Source of the DNA: Paenibacillus sp. 32O-W
GTDB lineage: Bacteria > Bacillota > Bacilli > Paenibacillales > NBRC-103111
Direction of reading: 5' to 3'
Assembly: GCF_007679495.1 (NCBI RefSeq)
Contig: NZ_VEGP01000057.1
Coordinates: 1 to 37,856 of the forward strand
DNA length: 37,856 nt
A program made the position numbers and the translations under genes. Shown one piece after another: positions 17,154-25,321 of the stretch (its first letter is position 1; every line of letters begins with the position of its first letter). A model generated the notes under the pieces. That model worked only from the letters and a program-made list of their open reading frames with translations. It was not told where the DNA came from and did not search any database.

Positions 17154-17987
17154 ATGGAAATTCGTTACGCTACTCATCCGACAGAGGTCAAGCAGTATGA
17201 TACGGAGCGTCTGCGGAAAGAGTTTTTAATGGAGGGCCTTTTTGTTCCAGGCCAGCTTAAGTTGGTATACAGCCACGTAGACCGTATTATTACCGGAGGG
17301 GTTATCCCGACCAATGAACCGATTCTGCTCGATGCCGACAAGAAGGAGATGGGATCCGCGTTTTTCTTGGAGCGCCGCGAAATCGGTATCATTAACATCG
17401 GACCGAAGGGAACGGTAACCGTAGACGGTACGGACTACGAGTTGGAAACTAAAGACTGCCTGTATGTAGGAAAGGGCAGCAAAGAGGTAATCTTCAAAAG
17501 CGCGGATTCGTCCCAGCCTGCGAAATTCTACCTCAGTTCGACTCCCGCTCACAAAACCTATCCGACGGTTAAAGCGGCTCTGTCCGATGCACAGCCGAAT
17601 CACCTCGGATCGATCAGCCAGTCCAATGAGCGGACAATCTATAAGTTCATCCACAATGAAGGAATTCAGAGCTGTCAGCTCGTTATGGGAATGACGCTTC
17701 TGGAGCCAGGAAATATGTGGAATACTATGCCTTGCCATACACATAATCGCCGAATGGAAACTTATCTGTACTTCGATATGCCGGAAGACGGAGTAGTGTT
17801 CCACTTGATGGGTGAGCCAACTGAAACTCGTCACCTCGTAGTCCGCAACGAACAGGCGATTATTTCTCCAAGCTGGTCGATTCACTCCGGTGTTGGAACA
17901 AACAATTACACCTTCATCTGGGCCATGGCCGGAGAAAACCAGGAATTCAGCGACATGGATATGGTCGATATGAAAGACTTGAAATAA
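17154..17987 (+). CDS. kduI: 5-dehydro-4-deoxy-D-glucuronate isomerase (4-deoxy-L-threo-5-hexosulose-uronate ketol-isomerase)
   Basis: KduI interconverts 5-dehydro-4-deoxy-D-glucuronate and 3-deoxy-D-glycero-2,5-hexodiulosonate, a step in the breakdown of pectin and other polyuronides, in the cytoplasm. At 277 residues it has the usual length. The zinc ligands of the cupin fold are all present: His195 and His197 in PCHTHNRRMETY, Glu202, and His244 in WSIHSG, one position off from the Escherichia coli numbering. The start at 17154 has AAGGAGGA ten bases upstream; the frame is open for 57 more codons upstream but without a site. The usual partner kduD is not adjacent, so the gene stands alone, followed by a terminator. 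Confidence 0.95.
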   Translation: MEIRYATHPTEVKQYDTERLRKEFLMEGLFVPGQLKLVYSHVDRIITGGVIPTNEPILLDADKKEMGSAFFLERREIGIINIGPKGTVTVDGTDYELETKDCLYVGKGSKEVIFKSADSSQPAKFYLSSTPAHKTYPTVKAALSDAQPNHLGSISQSNERTIYKFIHNEGIQSCQLVMGMTLLEPGNMWNTMPCHTHNRRMETYLYFDMPEDGVVFHLMGEPTETRHLVVRNEQAIISPSWSIHSGVGTNNYTFIWAMAGENQEFSDMDMVDMKDLK

Positions 17988-17995
17988 TAGGATTG

Positions 17996-18026
17996 AAGCC
18001 TTCCCTCGGGAAGGCTTTTTGTTTTT
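17996..18026 (+). terminator. Terminator of kduI
   Basis: AAGCCTTCCC (17996-18005) and GGGAAGGCTT (18008-18017) form a perfect 10-bp stem with a two-base gap, followed by TTTGTTTTT. Confidence 0.85.
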
Positions 18027-18057
18027 CCCTCAAGTCGGATGAAATCCGGTTTGCGAT

Positions 18058-18678
18058 CTATGCCTCTGTAGGGTCGTTACCACTGTCTTTATGAGCCGGA
18101 CAATATTTCCTCATCAGCCTTGCCGTCTCTTCATCCAGTTCTCTCTTTCGGCTGTTCAGCGAGGTAATAATGGATTCCCGGACCTCCTCCTGCAAATTTT
18201 GGCCGAATTTGAATTTGGCAGACATCTCCATAATCTTTATGGCGAGAACGGCCACCCCTTTGATCCTTGGACGGTACTCCGGATCTTCGGCCGTAATCGG
18301 CCTGTAACCTCCTTCCGGCTGCAGCTTACTCATGAAGGCCTGCAGCGCTCCGGCTTTTTCCACAGGATCTTCCACCAATTCAGCCGTTCCTTTAATGAGG
18401 ACGGATTTGAAATAGGCGGTGGCCGGACAAGCCATTTCCGGATCGGTATAATAGGACGGGATCAGGGAATGTTCCTTGGCGATCAAGAAGGTGACCTGTT
18501 TACACGCCTTCAGATGCTTCATCTTCTGGCCGTTTCGGCTGCCGTGAAAATAGATTTTTCCCTGGTGGTAGACGTAATTGACCGGGGTGACGTGAGGCCA
18601 GCCATCTTCTCCTGTCGTGCCTAGACAGCCGTATGTCATCTCGTTCAGAAACTGCTCCACTTCCGCTTGCTCGTTCAT
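18058..18678 (-). CDS. Pyridoxamine 5'-phosphate oxidase-like flavoprotein
   Basis: The 206-residue product has the split-barrel fold of the PNPOx-like family: LGTTGEDGWPHVTPVNYVYHQGKIYFHGSRNGQKMKHL near the N-terminus is typical of the FMN-binding subgroup related to NimA and heme-degrading proteins. It probably binds FMN in the cytoplasm; the substrate is unknown and true PdxH activity is not implied. The ATG at 18678 is chosen, with GAGGAGA 12 nt upstream; a GTG at 18708 would overlap its own GGGG site. It is transcribed divergently from a MocR-type regulator, an arrangement in which the regulator commonly controls its neighbour and senses pyridoxal phosphate. Confidence 0.8.
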   Translation of the reverse strand: MNEQAEVEQFLNEMTYGCLGTTGEDGWPHVTPVNYVYHQGKIYFHGSRNGQKMKHLKACKQVTFLIAKEHSLIPSYYTDPEMACPATAYFKSVLIKGTAELVEDPVEKAGALQAFMSKLQPEGGYRPITAEDPEYRPRIKGVAVLAIKIMEMSAKFKFGQNLQEEVRESIITSLNSRKRELDEETARLMRKYCPAHKDSGNDPTEA

Positions 18679-18738
18679 TGAAAATTCTTTTCTCCTCAAG
18701 CCTAACACCCCTTTGTTTTTATGAGCTATCCTATATTG

Positions 18739-18750
18739 TTGTACTTGTAC
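18739..18750. promoter_or_regulatory. Tandem TTGTAC repeat, possible MocR operator
   Basis: TTGTAC occurs twice back to back about 60 bp upstream of the flavoprotein start and well upstream of the MocR start. Direct repeats are a common form of MocR target, but the site is short and could be chance. Confidence 0.25.
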
Positions 18751-18877
18751 TAAATGATTTGCTTCCGTCCGGGAAGCCTATGATCGGAACCAGTAAGGCC
18801 GGATTCTTCAAGCCCACTTTTTAAAAAAACTCCTGGATCCTTCTGCTGTCCACTTGCTAACAATCCTAATCGTTTTA

Positions 18878-18906
18878 TTGACATGAAAAAAGATCCATTT
18901 TACTCT
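18878..18906 (+). promoter_or_regulatory. Probable promoter of the MocR-type regulator gene
   Basis: A perfect -35 TTGACA (18878-18883) is followed after 17 bp by TACTCT (18901-18906), a weak -10. The start site would be about 60 nt before the GTG at 18975. Confidence 0.45.
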
Positions 18907-18974
18907 ATTTTTAATAGACCATTGACGATGGAGAATAGATTGCCGGAGGCCTTATGCAGACGGAGGTGAATGAA

Positions 18975-20423
18975 GTGGATTTCCAGGTTCACTATTTGGA
19001 ATATACCAAGCGCTATCCGGCCAAATATGAAGCGCTGTTTCAGGCGATTAAAGATGCGATTACAGACGGGAGGCTGCCTTATGGGACCCGGCTCCCTTCG
19101 ACAAGAGAACTGGCGAAGCTGTATGCGGTATCGCGGGGAACGGTCAATGTCGCTTATGAAATGCTTGCAGCTGAAGGGTATATTGCCTCACAGACCGGGA
19201 AAGGGACGTTCGTTACCCGGAAAGCCGCCCCATCCGGGCAGGCGGACCGGCCCGCGGTCCCGCTGCGGTTTTCCCCGTGGGGGAAACGAATGGCCGAGCT
19301 GCCGATGCGTTCCTTTGCTGCAGGGCATAAGGGGGTCCCGGACCGGATCAGCTTTCATATCGGAGAGCCTGATTTGACTGTCTTTCCGAATTCGATATGG
19401 AATAAATATTTGTATGCCCAGGTCAGAATGCAGAGGGAAAGCTGGCTGGAAGATGCATACGAAACTGCCGGACATGCTCCGCTGCGCCGGGCGATCGCCC
19501 ATCACATAGGCCGGACAAGGGGAATACGGGCAGAGCCGGATGATATTGTCATCGTAAACGGATCGATGCAGGCGATCGGCTTGCTCGTCATGCTGCTTGT
19601 GGCCCCGGGAGACCCTGTCGTTATGGAAAATCCGGGATATGGCGGTTTTCGCCATGCGGTGCTGGCCGCCGGAGGAAAGATTCTGGCAGCGTCGGTGGAC
19701 GAGGAGGGAATCGTGCCCGAAGATTGGGAGGCGCGATTGGCGCTGGTGACCCCCGGGAGACAGTTTCCGACGGGACATGTATTGACGATGGAACGGAGGC
19801 TGAAGCTGCTGGAATGGGCCTCCAGGAAGGGAGGAATCGTAATAGAGGATGATTATGACAGCGAATTCCGTCATCGCGGCAAGCCGCTGGAGCCGCTGAA
19901 GGTGCTGGATCGGGAGGACCGGGTGGTGTTCATCGGAACATTTTCCAAAACGATGCTGCCCCGGCTTCGCATCGGTTATGCCGTGCTTCCCCGCAGCCTT
20001 CGTGAGGTTTTTGTTAAAGCGAAGCAGCTGTTCGAGCCTCATCCAACGGCAGTGCTGGACCAAGCGGCACTGGCTGTCATGATGAACAGCGGTCAATATG
20101 AGCGGCATCTCAGGCGGATGCGAAGAGTGTACAGCCGTAAATACTCGGCACTGCTGGATAGACTGAAGGGACGGCTGTCCCACTTATTCGAGCCTGTGGA
20201 ATCGGAAGCCGGACTGCATTTGTTCGCATGGTGGAGACGCTCGCCCGAACAATTTGCGGAATACGCCGCAGCCTGCCGCGAGGAAGGGGTGCAGTGGTCC
20301 GAGACCTCTTCCTACTTTGTCGGAAAAGCTGGATGCTCTGCCTGTTTCGGCTTCTCCCATCTGAGCTTGTCTGAAATAGAAGAGGGCATCGAACGGATGG
20401 TCCGGGCGTGGCAGCGGATATAA
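18975..20423 (+). CDS. MocR-family regulator (GntR helix-turn-helix fused to aminotransferase domain)
   Basis: The product has 482 residues, the MocR length. A GntR-type winged helix is at about 14-83 (YEALFQAIKDAITDGRLPYGTRLPSTRELAKLYAVSRGTVNVAYEML). A fold-type I aminotransferase-like domain follows, with the PLP lysine at Lys325 (FSKTMLPRLRIGY) and the family motif TPGRQFPTG. Such proteins use PLP as effector and regulate genes of vitamin B6, GABA or related metabolism; the closest known type by context is PdxR/GabR-like. I prefer the GTG at 18975 because GGAGGTGA lies eight bases upstream; the ATG at 18954 has GGAGG only four bases away and would add seven residues. Divergent from the PNPOx-like gene, its probable target. 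Confidence 0.9.
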   Translation: MDFQVHYLEYTKRYPAKYEALFQAIKDAITDGRLPYGTRLPSTRELAKLYAVSRGTVNVAYEMLAAEGYIASQTGKGTFVTRKAAPSGQADRPAVPLRFSPWGKRMAELPMRSFAAGHKGVPDRISFHIGEPDLTVFPNSIWNKYLYAQVRMQRESWLEDAYETAGHAPLRRAIAHHIGRTRGIRAEPDDIVIVNGSMQAIGLLVMLLVAPGDPVVMENPGYGGFRHAVLAAGGKILAASVDEEGIVPEDWEARLALVTPGRQFPTGHVLTMERRLKLLEWASRKGGIVIEDDYDSEFRHRGKPLEPLKVLDREDRVVFIGTFSKTMLPRLRIGYAVLPRSLREVFVKAKQLFEPHPTAVLDQAALAVMMNSGQYERHLRRMRRVYSRKYSALLDRLKGRLSHLFEPVESEAGLHLFAWWRRSPEQFAEYAAACREEGVQWSETSSYFVGKAGCSACFGFSHLSLSEIEEGIERMVRAWQRI

Positions 20424-20679
20424 CAGCTCAACCGAGCCAACCGAGCGTGCATTTGAAAATAGCAGCCATTCCTTGCCACAAATTGGGCGGCACAGTTGTT
20501 ATGTCTAGGGATGGCGGGGCTCCCTGTCGCTCGCAAATCGGACGAATTAGCTGTAATTTATGCAGGTAAATTCAAGCGAATGGTGAAAAGTGATTAAAGT
20601 AAATGGAAAAAATAGCAGTTAAAATCGAGTTTTATACTGAAATCGCCTTTTTTGCACAAACTAATATAGCTGCGGTTTT
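20424..20679. other. Gene-free stretch, nothing recognised
   Basis: The first part of the 1.1-kb gap after the MocR gene. No terminator with a clear stem, no open frame and no RNA gene was recognised. Confidence 0.35.
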
Positions 20680-20835
20680 GAGGCTGTCGATTTAATGTGG
20701 AAAAGGTGTTCAACTGGATGATTGTAATAGTAAAAGCAAAATTGTCTAGCATCAATGAAACTAATATAGTAATGGATAAAAGCGAAAATGTGACGGAACT
20801 GGGATACCTTATTTCGTCAAAATAGGCGGTTTTTG

Positions 20836-20932
20836 TAAAATATAAGAAAGTATAAGTTTCGACTTATACTTGTTCTTATATTTCATCGGTAAACGCGCCC
20901 GTCCTAAGGACGGCGATAGCCGTTTATCCTTG
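20836..20932. repeat. Dispersed structured repeat A, copy 2
   Basis: The same element as at 6663-6762: an AAATATAAGAA...TTCTTATATTT hairpin followed by the ~50-bp tail TCATCGGTAAACGCGCC...CGTTTATCCTTG. The left arm lacks two bases and one base pair has changed on both sides compared with copy 1. Confidence 0.75.
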
Positions 20933-20935
20933 GAC

Positions 20936-21071
20936 TAACGGAACCAGACGCGCTTATTTCATAAAATTATCCTACTTTCGCCTGCATTTCTTGGGAATAA
21001 GGTCATCTAGTTCCGTTAAAATGACCGAAAGGCCCTTTTGGAGCGATTAAGGTCGTCTGGTTCCGTTAAAA
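20936..21071. repeat. GTTCCGTTA repeats, two direct and one inverted
   Basis: AAGGTCATCTAGTTCCGTTA begins at 20999 and AAGGTCGTCTGGTTCCGTTA at 21049, a 50-bp spacing. The inverse TAACGGAACCAGACG is at 20936-20950. Confidence 0.6.
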
Positions 21072-21340
21072 CCAAACCGTACAAGGTTTCCATGATCATA
21101 AATCGTACACCATTAATCGACAGCCTCGTTTTTTTTAGTTACCGCCTTTCGCTTCAGAGGAACAAACTAGCTGTATGAAATCCAGTTAGACGCGCGATTC
21201 TGCGATTACGGCACACGACAAGGATATTTAACGAGTTTCAAGCTGCGAAAGTGGAGTGATGAGAAATAACGCCCAATAGACAGGTCTGAAGCCAATCAAA
21301 TGTGAATTCATCTATACAATGGGGCGTCTCTGAACGAGAA

Positions 21341-21375
21341 AACCTCCGGGCCTCTCTACAGAGGCGCCGGAGGTT
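21341..21375 (-). terminator. Terminator of the MFS transporter gene (minus strand)
   Basis: AACCTCCGG (21341-21349) pairs with CCGGAGGTT (21367-21375), with an inner CCTCT/AGAGG stem. On the minus strand TTTTCTC follows. Confidence 0.7.
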
Positions 21376-21398
21376 TATTAATTTATAAGTTAGGGGCT

Positions 21399-21450
21399 CC
21401 CCGCAAAGTACTCGGAATATGCTTCAGAGGCTATACGTCACTTTGTGGGG
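21399..21450. repeat. Dispersed hairpin repeat B, copy 1
   Basis: CCCCGCAAAGT (21399-21409) faces ACTTTGTGGGG (21440-21450) around a 30-nt conserved interior. The conservation extends about 15 bp to the left (TTATAAGTT...GGGGCT). Confidence 0.7.
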
Positions 21451-21464
21451 GGTTTACAGAGGCT

Positions 21465-21539
21465 CCCCGCAAAGTACTCGGAATATGCTTCGGAGGCTAT
21501 ACGTCGATGGCGACCGACAGGTCATGTATGTTTGTGGGG
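21465..21539. repeat. Dispersed hairpin repeat B, copy 2, with a 24-bp insertion
   Basis: The same sequence as copy 1, but about 24 bp replace the start of the right arm, which here is TTTGTGGGG (21531-21539). It lies directly next to copy 1 at the 3' end of the MFS gene. Confidence 0.65.
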
Positions 21540-21544
21540 TTATT

Positions 21545-22792
21545 TTATTCCTCTCCCATTTCCGCATTCCATTCCCTGATTTTGCGGTCCGAAGGAAGCA
21601 GCATCGTCAATATCCCTATTATCGGCAGGAAGCCGCAGGCAATCATTGTGAAGGAAATCGACGTAAGGTCGATCAATTTCCCGAGAGCGACGGCTCCCAG
21701 CGCCCCCATCCCGAAGGCCAGGCCGACAATGAGACCGGAGACGGTGCCGATCTTGCCGGGCATAAGCTCCTGGGCGTACACGACGGATACCGAGAAGCTG
21801 GAAAGGACGATAAATCCGATCAGCAGAAGCAGGACGAACGCCCATACCTGACCGACAAACGGCAGCAAAATGGCGAACGGAGCCGAGCCGAGCATAGAGA
21901 AGGCCAGGATGTTCCTCCTGCCGAATCTGTCCGCCAGGGGGCCTCCCAACAGAGTCCCCAGCGCGCCGGCGGCCAGAAAGGCAAAGATGAAATATTGCGC
22001 GGTTTCCTTGCTGATCCCGAAATTTTCTATCGCATAGAACGAGTAATAATTAGAGATCGCCGCATGGTACCAGGACCGGGCAAAGACGAGAAAAACGAGC
22101 AGATACAGGGCAACGGTGATCTGCTTCTTCCGCTCGGCCTGCAATCCGGACGCCCGGCTGCCGCGAGTCTTCGGCTTCGGAGGATGGGCCGCCAAATAAC
22201 CGCGGTACCATCTGGCAATGTACATCTGCACTCCGATCGCCGCTGCCGCAACGACCGTAAACCAGGCCGCTCCGGACAAACCGAGGCGGTAAAAAATAAA
22301 AATAGCCATCAGCGGAGCCAACGCTTGGCCGGCGTTGCCGCCTACCTGATAAATCGATTGCGCCAGCCCTCTTCTCGATCCGGCGGCCATGTAAGAAACG
22401 CGGGAGCCTTCCGGGTGGAAGACAGCCGAACCAAGGCCAACGAGAAGCACCGAAAGCAGCATCATGGTATAGTTGCCGGCAAATGCGAGCGTAAGCATCC
22501 CGGCAAAAGTAAAGACCATTCCCAACGGCAGGAGGAATGGCGAGGGCTTGGAATCGGTATAGGCGCCCACTATGGGCTGCATGATGGAGGCCGTGAAATT
22601 GAGCGAAAAGGTAAGCAGACCGATTTTCGTGTACGAAAGCCCCATCGAGTCCTTCAAGATGGGATAAATGGCGGGGAACACCGCCTGGATCGAATCGTTA
22701 AACAGATGGACCAGACTAACGAGAAAAAGTATCCGATACAAAGTCGGCTTTGGATCCGGCCGGGCTATGCCGGCCGCTACAGCGGTTTGCAT
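21545..22792 (-). CDS. MFS transporter, fosmidomycin-resistance (Fsr)-like
   Basis: The 415-residue product is a major facilitator with about 12 membrane helices in the cytoplasmic membrane. The N-terminal half (LVHLFNDSIQAVFPAIYPILKD, YTKIGLLTFSLNFTASIMQPIVGAYTD, GSAVFHPEGSR) is strongly like the Fsr drug-efflux subfamily as I remember it. The substrate cannot be told; export of a drug or metabolite by proton antiport is the family expectation. I prefer the ATG at 22792, with AAGAAGG nine bases upstream; the ATG at 22813 lacks a site. On the same strand and just downstream of phosphatidylserine decarboxylase (75 nt gap), though a shared transcript is unproven. Two copies of hairpin repeat B and a terminator lie after its stop. 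Confidence 0.86.
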   Translation of the reverse strand: MQTAVAAGIARPDPKPTLYRILFLVSLVHLFNDSIQAVFPAIYPILKDSMGLSYTKIGLLTFSLNFTASIMQPIVGAYTDSKPSPFLLPLGMVFTFAGMLTLAFAGNYTMMLLSVLLVGLGSAVFHPEGSRVSYMAAGSRRGLAQSIYQVGGNAGQALAPLMAIFIFYRLGLSGAAWFTVVAAAAIGVQMYIARWYRGYLAAHPPKPKTRGSRASGLQAERKKQITVALYLLVFLVFARSWYHAAISNYYSFYAIENFGISKETAQYFIFAFLAAGALGTLLGGPLADRFGRRNILAFSMLGSAPFAILLPFVGQVWAFVLLLLIGFIVLSSFSVSVVYAQELMPGKIGTVSGLIVGLAFGMGALGAVALGKLIDLTSISFTMIACGFLPIIGILTMLLPSDRKIREWNAEMGEE

Positions 22793-22867
22793 ATGTTGTA
22801 ACCTTCTTCCCATGAATGAAAAATCTTATGTTCTTAGCGAAAAATCAATAAATCGAACCGTCAGTCA

Positions 22868-23659
22868 TCACTTCTTGCTATGAAAGGTTCCGAGCCGTTC
22901 CCCCATCTTGACCTTGCTGCCGATGGCCAGGCCGTCTCTCGGATCGAAGGTGCCGTTCTCCATGAGGAGGACGACGGTGGAGCCGAACTCGAAATAGGCC
23001 AGCTCATCTCCCGCCGCGAGCTCATTCGGCAAAGGCTCGACATACTGAATGCTGCTGACATTCAGGGCTCCGACCTTGACGACCGCAAGCTCTCCGAAGG
23101 GATGCTTGAGGTAAGTAACGAGCCGTTCATTCCGGCTGAGCACCCTTCTCATGTAGCGAAGGCCGAACTCGTTCACCGGGTATACCTTGCCCGGAATATG
23201 CTCCTTCTCGATCACCGTTCCCGACACCGGAGAATGAATCCGGTGATAATCGGTAGGGCTAAGGTATAGCACATAATAGAAGCCGTCTTTGTAGTTAAGC
23301 TGTCTCGGGGATTTATTCAGCAATTCTTCCAGCGTGTAATCCTGCCCCTTCACGTTAACAATCTGTCCGGACGCTATCGTCCCCATCCCCGTGATGGCGG
23401 CGTCAACCGGACTGATTAAAGCCTCGGCGGTCGTATCAATCGGTCGCAATCCGGATTTCAGTCGGCGGGTAAAGAAATCGTTCAACGATTTATATTCAGC
23501 CACAGGCTTCTCGGCATCTTCTATTCGAATTCCATATGATTTGGCGAACCATGGAATTAGAGAGCGGCTTATTTTCGATTTGGCAAAGGCTCCGGTCAAT
23601 CGGGAAACCGATTTTCGCGAAGAAAGTTCGGTAAGTAAACGAAAAAATCGTTTTGCCAT
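22868..23659 (-). CDS. psd: Phosphatidylserine decarboxylase proenzyme
   Basis: Psd converts phosphatidylserine to phosphatidylethanolamine at the membrane. The 263-residue proenzyme has the features needed for self-cleavage. FGST (225-228) is the form of the LGST site, with Ser227 becoming the pyruvoyl group; Asp86 (SPVDA) and the His139/His142 region (SPTDYHRIHSPV) complete the catalytic set. Its length fits the short Bacillus type. AGGTGA lies about 9 nt upstream of the ATG. A partner pssA (phosphatidylserine synthase), often adjacent in Bacillus, is not in the window. Confidence 0.94.
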   Translation of the reverse strand: MAKRFFRLLTELSSRKSVSRLTGAFAKSKISRSLIPWFAKSYGIRIEDAEKPVAEYKSLNDFFTRRLKSGLRPIDTTAEALISPVDAAITGMGTIASGQIVNVKGQDYTLEELLNKSPRQLNYKDGFYYVLYLSPTDYHRIHSPVSGTVIEKEHIPGKVYPVNEFGLRYMRRVLSRNERLVTYLKHPFGELAVVKVGALNVSSIQYVEPLPNELAAGDELAYFEFGSTVVLLMENGTFDPRDGLAIGSKVKMGERLGTFHSKK

Positions 23660-23831
23660 ATAGTGTATTCACCTGTTTTCCCATGAATTAATAATCTATG
23701 AGGACTATCTTGACATAGAAGGAACGACAAATCAATAACCTAATCCATACATATTTACGTTAAGTGCGATTCTGTAGTACATTCAAGAGGATAGTTTAAT
23801 ATATGAAAATAGTGAGAGAGGATGTATGGAA

Positions 23832-24794
23832 ATGCCTTTAGTAGACATGCCCTTGTCCGAGCTGGAGAAATATAAGCCGGCACTGACGGCGGAGCCGGAT
23901 TTTGACGCCTTCTGGGGGGAGGCTAAACGCGAATCGTCGGCTGTTCCTCTGCAGGCTAAAGTGGTTCCGGTCGATTATCCGGCCAAGAATGTATCGGTAT
24001 ACGATGTCACTTACAACGGAATGGATGGAACGCCTATTCATGGAATCTATCTCGTTCCCAACGAATCCATGACTAAGCGCCCGATGCCGGTCATCGTTAA
24101 ATACCACGGGTACACCGGCAGGGCGGGCAGACCCCAGGATTATATGCACTGGGTATGTATGGGGATCGCCGTCTTTGCCATCGATGTGAGAGGGCAGGGC
24201 GGGCTGTCACCCGATTACGCCCAATATCCAACCGGCAGCGCCCCGGGATGGATGACCTTGGGGATTCTTGATCCTTCGCGCTATTACTACAAACAAGTTT
24301 ATATGGACTGCGTTCGGGCAATCGATTTCGTATGTGAACGTGAGGAGATCGACACCTCCCGCATTATCGTCTCAGGCAACAGCCAGGGCGGGGGCCTGAC
24401 ACTGGCGGCAGCGGGCCTGGATGACCGGCCGAAGCTGGCCCTGCCGATTTTCCCGTATCTGTGTGACTTCCGCCGTGCGCTGGAAATCTATACGACCGGA
24501 CCGTATGCCGAGATCAGAAACTGGTTCCGCATCTACGACCCGGAGCACGAACAGGAAGCGCAGGTATACAGAACGCTCAGCTACTTCGACGGAATGAATC
24601 ATGCCGCAAGGGTGGAAGCCAAGACGATGATGGCCATTACGCTTCAGGACACCACCTGTCCGCCTTCGACTTGCTTCGCCGCCTTCAATCATCTTCCCGG
24701 GGAGAAGGAAGCGAAGATTTATCCGGACTTCGGTCATGAGGGGCTTCCGTTTCATGAACTGGCTATGATGCGTTTTGTGGAAAAGCATCTGTAG
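23832..24794 (+). CDS. CE7 family acetyl esterase (cephalosporin-C deacetylase / acetyl xylan esterase)
   Basis: CE7 enzymes remove acetyl groups from acetylated xylo-oligosaccharides and, incidentally, from cephalosporin C; they act in the cytoplasm as hexamers. The 320-residue length is typical. All family signatures are present: RGQGG (120-124), GNSQGG with nucleophile Ser184 (182-187), Asp273 in LQDTTCPPST, and His302 in FGHE. The common form of the Ser motif is GxSQGG, as here. The ATG at 23832 is preferred because the GAGAGGAT site lies about 10 nt upstream, and family members start MPLVDMPL; an ATG at 23826 would sit too close to the site. No xylanase genes are nearby. Confidence 0.92.
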   Translation: MPLVDMPLSELEKYKPALTAEPDFDAFWGEAKRESSAVPLQAKVVPVDYPAKNVSVYDVTYNGMDGTPIHGIYLVPNESMTKRPMPVIVKYHGYTGRAGRPQDYMHWVCMGIAVFAIDVRGQGGLSPDYAQYPTGSAPGWMTLGILDPSRYYYKQVYMDCVRAIDFVCEREEIDTSRIIVSGNSQGGGLTLAAAGLDDRPKLALPIFPYLCDFRRALEIYTTGPYAEIRNWFRIYDPEHEQEAQVYRTLSYFDGMNHAARVEAKTMMAITLQDTTCPPSTCFAAFNHLPGEKEAKIYPDFGHEGLPFHELAMMRFVEKHL

Positions 24795-25060
24795 TCAAGA
24801 ACTTTGACAGGCTCTCCGTTAGCAGAGGGATAAGCCGGCATATCATACAATGCCCGGATGAGGGGAAATGGGCCGTCCATTAGGGCCGTTTGACAGAAGG
24901 CAAAGCCGATTCGACAAAATTAGAAGCTGACAGGTGTAAAAACTTCCCATCAAATGACATACAATGTGCCACGCATAAGCTATACTATTGTTGCAAGCCG
25001 TCATCATTTTATCCTGGACTGTTCAATGCTTCATTATTTCAATGGAAGGGGAGAGCAGGT

Positions 25061-25252
25061 ATGGCACTCGCTAAATTTTATTGTGTGGAATGTAATCATT
25101 TGATCTCGGAGGAAAACGCCGGGTCAATTTTTCGTACGGGCTTCTATCGGAGGGGCGTCCCTCTAGGTCAATGCCGTGAATGCAGGGACAATAACACGTC
25201 TCATGTGCCTCGTTATACATTAACGGATACATACAGCTCCAAGCTGGGTTAG
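25061..25252 (+). CDS. Small zinc-ribbon-like protein of 63 residues, unknown function
   Basis: The product has 63 residues with two CxxC pairs, YCVEC (near residue 8) and QCREC (near 40), which probably bind one zinc ion as a zinc ribbon. The rest is hydrophilic with no membrane segment. AAGGGGAG seven bases before the ATG at 25061 supports translation; the frame is open further upstream, but without a good site and with unlikely composition. I do not recognise the family. It lies between the CE7 esterase and an IS-derived remnant, and is not evidently part of an operon. Confidence 0.6.
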   Translation: MALAKFYCVECNHLISEENAGSIFRTGFYRRGVPLGQCRECRDNNTSHVPRYTLTDTYSSKLG

Positions 25253-25321
25253 CCGGTCATCTATATTTGTGGATAACCGTTCCGTTCAGGCATATCGACC
25301 CGTGGACGGAATAGCGAAATT

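Larger units (their letters stand above)
20680..21127. repeat. 448-bp segment bounded by 17-bp inverted repeats, possible MITE-like element
   Basis: GAGGCTGTCGAT(T)TAATG at 20680-20697 is the inverse of CATTAATCGACAGCCTC at 21111-21127. Inside lie structured repeat A (copy 2) and three copies of a GTTCCGTTA-containing word. No clear target duplication was seen, so mobility is unproven. Confidence 0.4.

Noticed and set aside
21419-22801. A 460-codon plus-strand frame opposite the MFS gene
   Set aside because: It is a shadow of the transporter's codon pattern: very rich in Gly, Arg, Gln and charged residues, without domains, while the minus strand encodes a clear membrane transporter.
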